Shown piece by piece: positions 17,241-25,145 of a stretch of DNA of 49,837 nucleotides. The DNA is from Myxococcales bacterium. Lineage in GTDB: Bacteria; Myxococcota_A; Bradymonadia; UBA7976; UBA1532. Location: the NCBI GenBank assembly GCA_020633555.1, contig JACKDL010000038.1:1-49837 (forward strand), written 5' to 3'. Under the pieces are notes generated by a model. The model saw only the letters and a program-made list of their open reading frames with translations. It had not been told where the DNA came from and searched no databases. The position numbers and the translations under genes are program-made. How positions within the stretch are numbered: the stretch's first letter is position 1; each line of letters begins with the position of its first letter.

Positions 17241-19604
17241 ATGCGCGCCGCCCTCGTGATCCTGGTGGCCGCCAGCCTGCTGGCCTGCGCCAAGGACGCC
17301 GAGCCGCCGCCCGCGGCCACGCCCGAAGAGCCTGCGATGCAGGAGATGGCCCACCTGGAGCAGCCCCTGTCCGGGCCCGCCGGCGGTAAGGCCGACGGGA
17401 AGGACCGCGGGAAGCAGGTGGCGCAGTTCGCGCCCGTCTTGGCCGATCCCGAGCCGGCTGCGGCCCCGGAGCCCGAGCCCCCACCGCCGCCCCCGGCGCC
17501 GCTGAAGCGGCCAGCCTCGCCCAGGCCGGTAGACGCCCTGGCGCTCAACGCCAAGGAGCGCAACCTGGAGGCCCCTGAGCCCAAGGCCTCCAAGCGCCGG
17601 TTCGAGCTCTCCAAGAGCGAGGCGAAGCCGGGCGCCGAGGGCGAGCCCGACGGGGGTGAGTTCCGGTTCCAGGCGCGGGACATGGAGGACGAGAAGCGCG
17701 CGGCGCCCGCTGAGCCTGAGGACCGCGAAGGCCTCAAGTGGGCCGAGGTCAGCGAGGACGACTTTGCCGATGCACGCCGCGCGCCCCCGCGCAGTGAACT
17801 CTCGCGCAGCGAGACCGTGGCCCTGCCGGCCCAGGACGCCGCCAACCGGCGGGACCTCCTGGTTGGGCTCGACGGCAACACCCGCGGTCCCTTGGGAGGC
17901 GACGCGGGCGATCTCGACCGCGGCCTGCTGACCGATCAGGTCCACCTGGACCTCGGCGGCGCGCGCTGGGCCGCCCTGGGCCTGCGCCCCGGCGACAAGC
18001 TGCTGACCATCGACGGCGAGCCGCCCCACCGCGGCGAGGCGCTGCGAGGCCGCGGCGCCCCCCCGGTGCTCGAGGTGGAGCGCGATGGGCGCCGCGTCGT
18101 CCTGTACCCCGACGGCAGCGCGGGCACCGACGACGCCGCCGACGACGCCTGGGCGGCCGATCCCAAGCCGGCCCGCTTCCTGCCGCGCATGGGCTACTTC
18201 GAGAACACCTACCTGGGCCGCAGCCCCGAGTACCTGCGCCAGCTCCGTCGCCTGGACGCGGCCTTCGACGGGCCCACCCCCTATGGCCCCGCCACCCTGC
18301 CGCCGCAGGCCCTGGACGCCCCCGAGGGCGCCGGCCTGGCCCTCAGCGCCACCCTCGATCGCCCCAGCCTGGAGCAGCCCCACCGGGTGTTCCTGCAGGT
18401 GGCGCTGAAGGGCAGCGAGCGCTTCGGCTGGCGGCGCCCGCCCCTGGATCTGGTGCTGGTGGTGGACGCCGCGCTGGCCGCCGCCGAGCCCGAGACCCTG
18501 ACCAAGGCCGTCACCGGCCTGATGCGGCGCCTGGACCCCCGCGACCGCCTGGGCGTGGTGGTGGCCCAGCCCGACGGCCCGCAGGTCCTCAGCGACGTCG
18601 CCGAGCTGCGCGAGGCCCGCCGGGCGCTCACCCGCACCCTGGTGGACGGCGTGAGCCTGCGCGCCACCGACCGGGCCGCCCCCCTCGCGGCCGCCCTCGA
18701 CCGCGCCGGTCGGCTGCTGCAAGACGCCGCCCAGGGCCAGGCCCGGGTGCCCGGCAGCCAGACCGTGCTGCTGCTCACCCGGGGCGGCGACGGTGCCCGC
18801 GTGCAGGCCGCCGCTCGCGTGGCCCACCAGCTCACCCTGCAGGGCGCGGTGACCTCGGTCATCGACCTGGCCGACACCGGCGACCTGTGGTGGCAGGTGG
18901 CCCAGGCCGGCCACGGCCACGACCACCGCGGCCGGGCCCTGGGCGAGGCCCTGGACGCCGAGCTGGCCAGCCTGGCCAAGGTCATCGCCCGCCTGCTGCG
19001 CATCAACGTGCGCCTCGCCCCCGACGTCCACGCCGTGCGCATCCTGGGCAGCCGCATGCTCAGCGAGGTCGAGAAGCAGCAGGTGAAGGCCCGCGAGGAG
19101 GCCACCGACCGCCAGATCAGCAAGACCCTGGGCGTGAAGGCCGATCGCGGCGACGACGACGACGGCCTGCAGGTGGTGATGCCCTACTTCTACGGCGGCG
19201 ACGCCCACGTGGTGCTCATCGAGCTGTGGGTGGAGCGCCCCGGCGCCGTGGCCGAGATCACCTTGAAATACAAAGACATGGTGCAGCTCAGCAACGCCAC
19301 CGCCCGGGCCAACGCGGCGCTGGCCGCGCTGCCCGCGCCGCTCACCGCCGCCCACCGCGCCGTGCGCGCCAACGTGCGCGGCTTCGAGTTCGCCCAGCAC
19401 CTGGCCGCCGCCGCCGCCGAGGCCCGACGCGGCCTGCTGGACGACGCCCGCCGCACCCTGGCGCAGGCCCGGCCCGTCACCGCCCAGGACCGCCTGGTGC
19501 TCGCCCGCTTCCAGCACGCCTTCGACCGCCACGCCCAGGACCGCCTGGCCGACGCCCTGCACCTGGCCAGCCGCCGCCGCATCGCGGCCGAGGCCGCGCC
19601 GTGA
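17241..19604 (+). CDS. Lipoprotein paralogue of the preceding VWA protein, with PDZ-like domain (787 aa)
   Basis: A lipoprotein signal (LVILVAASLLACAKD) is followed by a Pro/Glu-rich linker, a PDZ-like segment near 230-285 (WAALGLRPGDKLLTIDGE), then the same YfbK-like series as its neighbour: MGYFENTYLGRS, LQVALKGSERFGWRRPPLD, a VWA domain from about 402 and a DUF3520-like end. Here DxSxS reads DAALA, again degenerate. The C-terminal 450 residues align closely with the preceding gene, down to shared DNA around ATCACCTTGAAATACAA, showing a tandem duplication. The ATG with CGGAGG upstream is chosen over an in-frame GTG nine bases earlier that overlaps the previous stop. Confidence 0.75.
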   Translation: MRAALVILVAASLLACAKDAEPPPAATPEEPAMQEMAHLEQPLSGPAGGKADGKDRGKQVAQFAPVLADPEPAAAPEPEPPPPPPAPLKRPASPRPVDALALNAKERNLEAPEPKASKRRFELSKSEAKPGAEGEPDGGEFRFQARDMEDEKRAAPAEPEDREGLKWAEVSEDDFADARRAPPRSELSRSETVALPAQDAANRRDLLVGLDGNTRGPLGGDAGDLDRGLLTDQVHLDLGGARWAALGLRPGDKLLTIDGEPPHRGEALRGRGAPPVLEVERDGRRVVLYPDGSAGTDDAADDAWAADPKPARFLPRMGYFENTYLGRSPEYLRQLRRLDAAFDGPTPYGPATLPPQALDAPEGAGLALSATLDRPSLEQPHRVFLQVALKGSERFGWRRPPLDLVLVVDAALAAAEPETLTKAVTGLMRRLDPRDRLGVVVAQPDGPQVLSDVAELREARRALTRTLVDGVSLRATDRAAPLAAALDRAGRLLQDAAQGQARVPGSQTVLLLTRGGDGARVQAAARVAHQLTLQGAVTSVIDLADTGDLWWQVAQAGHGHDHRGRALGEALDAELASLAKVIARLLRINVRLAPDVHAVRILGSRMLSEVEKQQVKAREEATDRQISKTLGVKADRGDDDDGLQVVMPYFYGGDAHVVLIELWVERPGAVAEITLKYKDMVQLSNATARANAALAALPAPLTAAHRAVRANVRGFEFAQHLAAAAAEARRGLLDDARRTLAQARPVTAQDRLVLARFQHAFDRHAQDRLADALHLASRRRIAAEAAP

Positions 19605-20317
19605 GCGCCCTGCGCACAGGCCTGTCGCTGGTGCTGCTGAGCCTGGCCCTCACGGCCCCCGCCGCCGCCGACTGCAGCGCCGGCCACACCGCCGTCTGGC
19701 CCCCCGACGGCATCGACGTGGGCCCCATGCCACTGCTGGTGCTGACCCTGGGCGGCACCCACCAGGCCCGCCTGACCGACAACGCCGTGCGCCTCACCGC
19801 CGACGGCAAGCCCGTGCCCCTGACGGCCCTGTGGCGCAGCGCGGGCCACGACCAGCTCCAGGCCGCCTGGCGCCCCGCGAAGCCCCTGCGCGAAGGCGCC
19901 CGCCTGCGCCTGTCCTTGCCCGTCGACGGCCAGCGCAAGGTCCTCGCCCGTTGGCGCGTGAACGAGCCCGGCCCCACCCCCCGCTGGAAGACGCCCCCCG
20001 TGGCCGGCCCCGTCGAGACCCACCGCTACGGCTGCGGCCCCGCCGTCTATGCCCCCGTCACCACCGGCCTGCCCGACGACGGCCCCGCCGTGATCGCCCG
20101 CGTCGGCCACCACACCGCCCTGCTGCAGCCCCGCGCCGGCGTCCTGCACATCGGCCACGGCATGTGCGGTGGCCCCTTCCCCCCGTCCGCCCTGATCCAC
20201 CCCCTGCGCCTGACCCTGGTGGACCCCACCGGCGTCGAGGGCTCCACGGTGGAGCTGGCGCCGCCGCCGAGTTCGCCCTGGCCAGCCGCCGCCGCATCGT
20301 CGAAGGTGCCTCCATGA
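19601..20317 (+). CDS. Small exported protein, first of a tandem pair (238 aa)
   Basis: The GTG start overlaps the previous stop (GTGA), the usual sign of translational coupling. A signal peptide ends at APAAADCS. Residues 25-130 look like an Ig-like or CopC-like beta-domain with CSAGHTAVWPPDGIDVGPMPLLVL and later LRLSLPVDGQRKVLARWRV. The C-terminal half has two more Cys (YGCGPAVYAP, GHGMCGGPFPP), probably disulfide-bonded. It closely matches the next gene in length, order and Cys positions. Function is unknown; as part of this operon it is expected in the periplasm or at the cell surface. Confidence 0.72.
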   Translation: MSALRTGLSLVLLSLALTAPAAADCSAGHTAVWPPDGIDVGPMPLLVLTLGGTHQARLTDNAVRLTADGKPVPLTALWRSAGHDQLQAAWRPAKPLREGARLRLSLPVDGQRKVLARWRVNEPGPTPRWKTPPVAGPVETHRYGCGPAVYAPVTTGLPDDGPAVIARVGHHTALLQPRAGVLHIGHGMCGGPFPPSALIHPLRLTLVDPTGVEGSTVELAPPPSSPWPAAAASSKVPP

Positions 20318-21033
20318 GACCACGCCCCGCCCCTGCCCCGCGCACCCTGGTCCTGCCAACCCTGGGCGCGCTCGCCGTGAGCCTCCTCCTCACGGTCTCG
20401 TCCGCCCACGCCCGCTGTGCGTCGGGCGCCACCGCCACCTGGCCCCCGGCGAGCGCCGCTGTCGGCCCGCAGCCCCTGTTGGTGGTCGACCTGCACGGCA
20501 CCCACAAGGACCGCGCCGCGGCACCGGGCGCCCTGCGCTTGACCGTGGGCGGCCGCCCAGTGGCCTTCACCGAAGCCTGGCGCACCGTGGGAGACCGCAT
20601 GCTCCAGATCGCGCTGCGCCCGGCCGCCCTGCAGCCCAAGGGCGCCGAGCTGCGCCTGTCGCTGCCCGTCGCCGGCCAGCGCACGGTCATCGCCCGCTGG
20701 ACCGTGGGCGAGGCGCCCCTGGCCCCCACCTGGCCCGCGCCCCCCACCCTCGCGCGGGCCCTGGCCCACGTCGACCTCGGCTGCGCCCCGGCCCGCCAGG
20801 CCTTCGTGGCCACGGGCCTGGGCGACCAACCCGGCGATCCAACCGCCTTCGTGGTCGAGGTGGCCGGCCACACCGCGCTGATCTCACCCGCCGCCGACGG
20901 CACCCTCGAGATCGGCGCCGGCATGTGCTCAGGCCCCTTCAAGCTGGACCCCAAGGGCGACTACACCGCCACCCTGCGCCCCATCGGCGCCGCCGGCACG
21001 CCGGGCGAGCCCCGCCGGCTCCGGCTGCGCTGA
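20314..21033 (+). CDS. Small exported protein, second of a tandem pair (239 aa)
   Basis: It overlaps the preceding gene by ATGA and is its paralogue: signal peptide ending SSAHARCAS, a matching ATWPPASAAVGPQPLLVVDL, LRLSLPVAGQRTVIARWTV, the Cys in DLGCAPARQAF, and GAGMCSGPFKLDP. The conserved Cys and Gly positions suggest the same fold with diverged surfaces. It closes the five-gene operon and converges on a minus-strand gene 33 bases away. No enzymatic motif is visible. Confidence 0.72.
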   Translation: MRPRPAPAPRTLVLPTLGALAVSLLLTVSSAHARCASGATATWPPASAAVGPQPLLVVDLHGTHKDRAAAPGALRLTVGGRPVAFTEAWRTVGDRMLQIALRPAALQPKGAELRLSLPVAGQRTVIARWTVGEAPLAPTWPAPPTLARALAHVDLGCAPARQAFVATGLGDQPGDPTAFVVEVAGHTALISPAADGTLEIGAGMCSGPFKLDPKGDYTATLRPIGAAGTPGEPRRLRLR

Positions 21034-21066
21034 GCGGCCTGCGAGATCGGGGGCCGTGGACCCGGA

Positions 21067-22221
21067 TCACTCGCAGCGCTGAATGAGCGCCGCCGAGATC
21101 TTGATGACCTCCGCATTTCTCTTCAGGTACGCGTAGACCCCGTCGAAGCCCAGCAAGCGCCCCCGTCGGACCGCCCCCCCTATCATGGTCAGCTTGACCA
21201 CCTGTCCCACCCGATCGGGCAGGAGGAGCCACGCATGCTGGTTCCTGGGCTCTGCCAGCTTCGACCGCAAGGTCTGAGCCTTCAGCACCAGCTCTCGCAC
21301 CTCGGGATCGCCGCCGAACGCCTGGATGAATTCGCCCAGCCACCGCTGCTTGTCAGCGGTCGAAACGACCCGGAGGCGGCAGAGCCGCTCGATGCGGGCC
21401 CAGTCCGCCTCGACCAGCCGGCGCCGCTCGGCTCGAGCCGACTGTGCTGCCCGCTCACTCTCTGCTCGCCTGGTCCATGCCGCTGCCCGCTGCTCGGCCA
21501 CCGCGCGATAAGCCGACGGGCGCGCAGCCAGATCCCTCCAAGCCTCTGCCCTGGCCTCACTCGTGGCGTCCGCTTGCTCCTCAACCTGAAGCGCTCGCTC
21601 ATAGAGTTCCAGTGCTTCGACGTCAACATCGCGCAGGCTCAGCCCGATACTCTGGTTCGCGGCCGCTGGGTCCGGTGCCCCCTCAACGGGGGGCACCGGC
21701 GGCAGCTTCGCGGGCTCGTAGACCACTGCCGGGCCAGGCTCGGTGTCTACCAGCGCGCTGCCGAGGGCGTCAGTTGCTCGCTGCAGAGCCTGCTCCATTG
21801 CGCCCGGATCAGCGGCCTGGGCCGTCTCGGCCGCCAGCAGCCTGGCCGAAGACGACGCATGCAGCCGAAGGGTGGCGCGCAGGCCGCCATGGAAGCGCAC
21901 CACCTCGCCGGTCACCACGAGCTCCGCCCCGATCCGGCGCGCGGTCTCCACTTCGCAGTCGCCGAGGCACTCTGCCAGCTCGCTGCCAGGCGGCAGCAGC
22001 GCGACCAGGTTCTCGCGGGTTATCACCGCCAGATCAGGCACCTGCCACTGCAGCGCTCTCTGACGCACCAGATCCGTCAAGTAGGTCGCAGACTCGTCCC
22101 CCAGTTCGGCCTGATCTTGCAGGGCCAGCACCGCCAGCCGGCGCTCTGCGGCCGCCGCGACGGGCACCAAGCTCAACACAATTGAGAGCAGGGACAGGCA
22201 TTGGAGCTGAGTTCGTTGCAT
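21067..22221 (-). CDS. Exported protein with TolB/GNA1162-like domain and helical C-terminus (384 aa)
   Basis: A signal peptide (LSLLSIVLSLVPVAAAAE) is followed at about 25-155 by a domain with LTDLVRQRAL, VITRENLVALLP, CLGDCEVETARRIGAELVVTGEV and LRATLRLHASSSARLLAAE. This pattern recurs in many Myxococcota proteins and resembles the nucleotide-free TolB N-terminal/GNA1162 fold. The second half is a charged coiled-coil-like region (about 215-310) ending in a small beta-domain (VKLTMIGGAVRRGRLLGFDGVYAYLK). The start is chosen for the signal peptide; AGGAG is 19 bases away, so initiation may be weak. A related domain occurs in the lipoprotein about 3 kb to the right. GC is lower than average for the window. 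Confidence 0.72.
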   Translation of the reverse strand: MQRTQLQCLSLLSIVLSLVPVAAAAERRLAVLALQDQAELGDESATYLTDLVRQRALQWQVPDLAVITRENLVALLPPGSELAECLGDCEVETARRIGAELVVTGEVVRFHGGLRATLRLHASSSARLLAAETAQAADPGAMEQALQRATDALGSALVDTEPGPAVVYEPAKLPPVPPVEGAPDPAAANQSIGLSLRDVDVEALELYERALQVEEQADATSEARAEAWRDLAARPSAYRAVAEQRAAAWTRRAESERAAQSARAERRRLVEADWARIERLCRLRVVSTADKQRWLGEFIQAFGGDPEVRELVLKAQTLRSKLAEPRNQHAWLLLPDRVGQVVKLTMIGGAVRRGRLLGFDGVYAYLKRNAEVIKISAALIQRCE

Positions 22222-22698
22222 GCGCGTAGGTCTGCGGAATCTCCTTGCGGATGTCAATGGACCAGGAGCGACACACCGGCGCTGCTCTACCAAGTGTTGC
22301 GTCACATCGCAGGCGCGGGCCAGCCCAGCCTCGTGGTCAACACCGTGGCCGCCGGATGGCACCCGGGCGGCCAGTCGCACTGCCACCACGACTGGCGTTC
22401 GGCAGAGGATCAGCGCGGCGTACTGCAGGCGCTGCTGGACCGGATCGGTCCTGCACAGGTGGACCTTGTCGGCCATCCTCGCAAGCTTCCCCATGCCCGC
22501 AGGCTGGCCCTGCACTTCGCAAACGGAGCGAAGGTGACCCTCTGGCCCGACCACGGCTTGGGCGCGTTCCGAACCCGCGGATCTCAGGGCTACGACTTCT
22601 CGAAGGGCGTCCAGGATCAGGCGCATTACCTCGCGCGGGTGGACTGGGCCATTGCGGTCAAGGACGACCCCACCCGAGTTGTCGTCGAGCGCGGTTGA
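22201..22698 (+). pseudogene. Headless gene fragment with MITD1 C-terminal-like (PLD-like) domain
   Basis: From about 22280 the plus strand shows genuine codon bias, encoding LYQVLRHIAG, then SAEDQRGVLQALLDRIG, HARRLALHFANGAKVTLWPD, and HYLARVDWAIAVKDDPTRV before a stop. The arrangement (DQ helix, H-x-R-x-L strand, NG turn, then LG-x-F) resembles the C-terminal domain of MITD1-type proteins, a catalytically inactive phospholipase D-like fold also found at the ends of bacterial ATPases. No ATG or GTG with a ribosome site fits, and the only upstream start, a TTG, lies inside the divergent gene's first codons. I infer that a larger gene lost its 5' part. The domain match is from memory and tentative. 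Confidence 0.4.
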
Positions 22699-22729
22699 CA
22701 AGCAGCGAAACTCGAGCAAAGACGAGCAC

Positions 22730-23089
22730 ATGCACGCACGGCTCGCCGCGATTCAGGAGGCCGCCGCGGCGCTGGGACTGGGCGCCGTGCACGTCGAGGC
22801 CGAGGGGCGTGATGGGTTCACCGTCCGCCTCGATGGGGTGACCGCGCAGGTGGAGGCCACGGCCGATCCGCGGCCGGCGCTGCGGGCGCTCCGCGAGCAG
22901 GTGATCGAGCGCCACGTCGAGCAGGTGCGCGGCCAGTGCGGTGTGGATCTGGGCGCGGCGCTGTGGGCTGCAGAGGCGCTGGTCGCGGCATACGCCGAGG
23001 GGGCGGCCAACGGCGGCAGCGTGTCTTGGGAGGCGCTCGATGGGGCGCATGCGTGGGCGAGCCGGGTGCGCAACGGGCGCCAGGGCTGA
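22730..23089 (+). CDS. Small protein of unknown function (119 aa)
   Basis: The protein begins MHARLAAIQEAAAALGLG, is mainly helical, and includes a short beta-rich part (AVHVEAEGRDGFTVRLDGVTAQVEA) followed by helices with ALRALREQVIERHVEQVRG. Codon use fits local genes. No signal peptide or known motif is seen. The ATG is the first start with plausible upstream purines (AAAGACGAG). It lies 31 bases after the broken gene fragment. Confidence 0.55.
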   Translation: MHARLAAIQEAAAALGLGAVHVEAEGRDGFTVRLDGVTAQVEATADPRPALRALREQVIERHVEQVRGQCGVDLGAALWAAEALVAAYAEGAANGGSVSWEALDGAHAWASRVRNGRQG

Positions 23090-23105
23090 CGGGCGCGAGG
23101 CCCCT

Positions 23106-23555
23106 TCAGGTCAGCTGCTTGCGCTCGCTGGCGGCGACGGCGGCGACGGCGGCGAGCCAGCTGGGGAACAGGCCGACGCCGGGGATGGCCTCGGCCACCA
23201 GGGCGAGCATGATAGGAGGCTTCAGGCCCAGGATGCCGGCGAGCACGGCGGCGACGCCCAGGTCGAAGACCACGGGCATGGCCTCGCCGACAGGGGCGAG
23301 CACGGTGTCGGCGGCGCCGGCCACGAGGAAGGCGATGAGCAGCCGGAAGCGGTCGGGCTGATCGGGCCGCGGGGCGGGCGCGGGGGGCGGCGCCGAGTAG
23401 GGCGCGGGCGGGTGCGCCGGCGGCGGTAGGGGCGCGGGCGGCTCGCCCCGGATGAGGTCCCGCAGGGGGCGCAGGCGCGCAGCCAGCCACGACGGGCGGG
23501 CGAGGGCGACGAAGGTCAGGGTGAGCAGGGTCCAGCCGAGGATGTCCCACGCCAT
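23106..23555 (-). CDS. Small membrane protein with Pro-rich linker (149 aa)
   Basis: One N-terminal membrane helix (MAWDILGWTLLTLTFVAL), a Pro/Ala-rich linker (residues 38-68), then two or three hydrophobic segments (LLIAFLVAGAADTVLAPV, VVFDLGVAAVLAGILGL, IPGVGLFPSWLAAVAAVAA). The GVGLFPSW segment recalls DUF4112-type membrane proteins, but too little is shared for a firm call. GGGAGG lies 6 bases before the ATG. It converges on the 119-residue gene and is divergent from the NYN-domain gene. Confidence 0.65.
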   Translation of the reverse strand: MAWDILGWTLLTLTFVALARPSWLAARLRPLRDLIRGEPPAPLPPPAHPPAPYSAPPPAPAPRPDQPDRFRLLIAFLVAGAADTVLAPVGEAMPVVFDLGVAAVLAGILGLKPPIMLALVAEAIPGVGLFPSWLAAVAAVAASERKQLT

Positions 23556-23732
23556 GTCAACCTCCCGGGGCCTGGCGTTCTCGCCTTCAACGGGGCCCGC
23601 ACCACGCATCGGACGGGGCGGCGGCCAGCTGTCTCGGTGGGTCCACCCGGCGCGATGACAGTACGACGGCAGGCTGTCCGGTCGGCGGACGGCGCCCCGT
23701 CCAGCAGGGGCAACCGCCACCCGGAGTCGCCC

Positions 23733-25136
23733 ATGAGCCCGCAGCCGCCCGTCCTGTTCGACGCCGCCAATCTGTCCTTCCGCCGCCACGGCCCGAAGCA
23801 GTCGCCCGATCCTGCCTGGCTGTTCCAGGTGGTGGACGCCGTGCTCGCCCGGCTGGCCCCGGCGCAATGGAGCCTGGTGTTCGACGCCAGCGTGTTCGGC
23901 TGGCTGTACCGGGTCGCCAGCGCCGAGGCCCGCGCCCGTCTGAACGCGGACCGGCGCGCGGGCCGCGTGACGGTGTGCCCCGCCGACACCCAGGCCGACG
24001 CCTTCATCTTGCAGACGGCGCCCGCGCTCGATGCCGTGGTGGTCAGCAACGACCAGTTCCGCGATCACGGCCCGCTGCGCGTGGGGATTCCCACGCTGCG
24101 GGTGGCGGAGGTCCTGGGTCAGCCCGCGCTGGACGGCTACCTGCTCGTCTACCCAACGGCCGACGCCTCGACCCCCGACCGGCTGCCGCTACCCGTGCCC
24201 GCACCCGCCCCCGAGCCGGCGCCCGAGCCCGAGCCCGTCCTCGAGCCGCTGGCGGTGATCCGCGCGGCGCTGGACGCCACCGAGGGCAACCCCCTGGCCC
24301 TGCCCCAGGCCGCGCACGCGCTGCGGACGGCGCTGGGCAAGGCCCGCGCCGACACCCTGGTGGCCGAGGTGGTGGGGCGCAAGGCGGGCATGTGGCGCGC
24401 GCTGTTCGCCCGGGGGGTGCCGGGCTGGCGGCTGGAGGGCGAGCGGGTGTTCCGGGTGCAGGCGGCCCCGGCCCAGGTGGCCGAGGCGGCCCCGGCCAAG
24501 GCGGCGAAGGGTCCGGTCAAGGCGGTCGCAGCGGCCCCGGCGCCCACGGCGAGCCTGGACGCCCTGCGGGGGCTGCTGGGGGCGCTGGTGGACGCCGGCG
24601 TCACGGACGCCTCGGGCCTGAACAGCCAGGCCCGGGTTCACTGGGGTGAGGCGCTGGACGCGCTGGTGGCCCAGACGGCGGGCGGGGTTCGCGCGGGGCG
24701 GTGGATCCGGTTCCTGAAGGGGGCGGTGCCGGCCCTGACGGTGGTGCGGCAGGGCACCCACTGGCAGGTCATCCGCGCCGATCAGGCGGGTCAGCCCGTG
24801 CGCCCGACGGTGTGCGACGCGGTGCGGGCCGCGGCGGCGGCCCTCCCCGGGCCAGTGACCCAGCGCGACTTCGTGCGGCGGCTCCAGGGGGCGATCCCGG
24901 CGCACCTGGCGCGGATCCCCACGGGGTTCGACAGCGTGACGGCCCTGCTGAAGGCCTTCCCCGATGTGATCCGGCTGGAGCTCGAGGCCAGCGGCCGGCT
25001 GCGGGTGCACCCCATGCCGGGCGCGCACCCCCCGCCGCTGTCGGCGACCGGCGGCCCGGCGAGCCCCACGGCGCCGGCCAGCGAGGCACCCTCCGATGAG
25101 CTCGCCGTGCGGCGCGCGCGTCAAGGCACGCGCTGA
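23733..25136 (+). CDS. NYN-domain (Zc3h12a/regnase-like) ribonuclease with LOTUS-like repeats (467 aa)
   Basis: The first 125 residues carry a PIN/NYN-type nuclease: Asp10 and Asn13 in VLFDAANLSF, Asp51 in WSLVFDASVF, Asp85/Asp89 in PADTQADAFI and Asp107 in VVVSNDQFRDHG. The V-S-N-D-x-x-R-D motif is a hallmark of Zc3h12a-like RNases. An Ala/Pro/Glu-rich linker follows, then at least two winged-helix segments (SLDALRGLLGALVDAGVTDA near 270 and TVCDAVRAAAAALPGPVTQRDFVRRL near 365) resembling LOTUS/OST-HTH domains that bind RNA. I infer an RNA-cleaving protein guided by its C-terminal domains. The ATG is supported by CCGGAG upstream and by placing the catalytic Asp near the start. It converges on the PEGA lipoprotein. 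Confidence 0.75.
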   Translation: MSPQPPVLFDAANLSFRRHGPKQSPDPAWLFQVVDAVLARLAPAQWSLVFDASVFGWLYRVASAEARARLNADRRAGRVTVCPADTQADAFILQTAPALDAVVVSNDQFRDHGPLRVGIPTLRVAEVLGQPALDGYLLVYPTADASTPDRLPLPVPAPAPEPAPEPEPVLEPLAVIRAALDATEGNPLALPQAAHALRTALGKARADTLVAEVVGRKAGMWRALFARGVPGWRLEGERVFRVQAAPAQVAEAAPAKAAKGPVKAVAAAPAPTASLDALRGLLGALVDAGVTDASGLNSQARVHWGEALDALVAQTAGGVRAGRWIRFLKGAVPALTVVRQGTHWQVIRADQAGQPVRPTVCDAVRAAAAALPGPVTQRDFVRRLQGAIPAHLARIPTGFDSVTALLKAFPDVIRLELEASGRLRVHPMPGAHPPPLSATGGPASPTAPASEAPSDELAVRRARQGTR

Positions 25137-25145
25137 GAGGGCCCG

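Noticed and set aside
16809..19562. A 917-residue minus-strand open frame
   Set aside because: It mirrors the VWA genes, which have signal sequences, domains and coupled starts on the plus strand.
22252..22257. A perfect TTGACA on the minus strand near the TolB-like gene start
   Set aside because: It is only about 30 bases before the ATG with no good -10, so it would give an almost leaderless transcript; probably chance.
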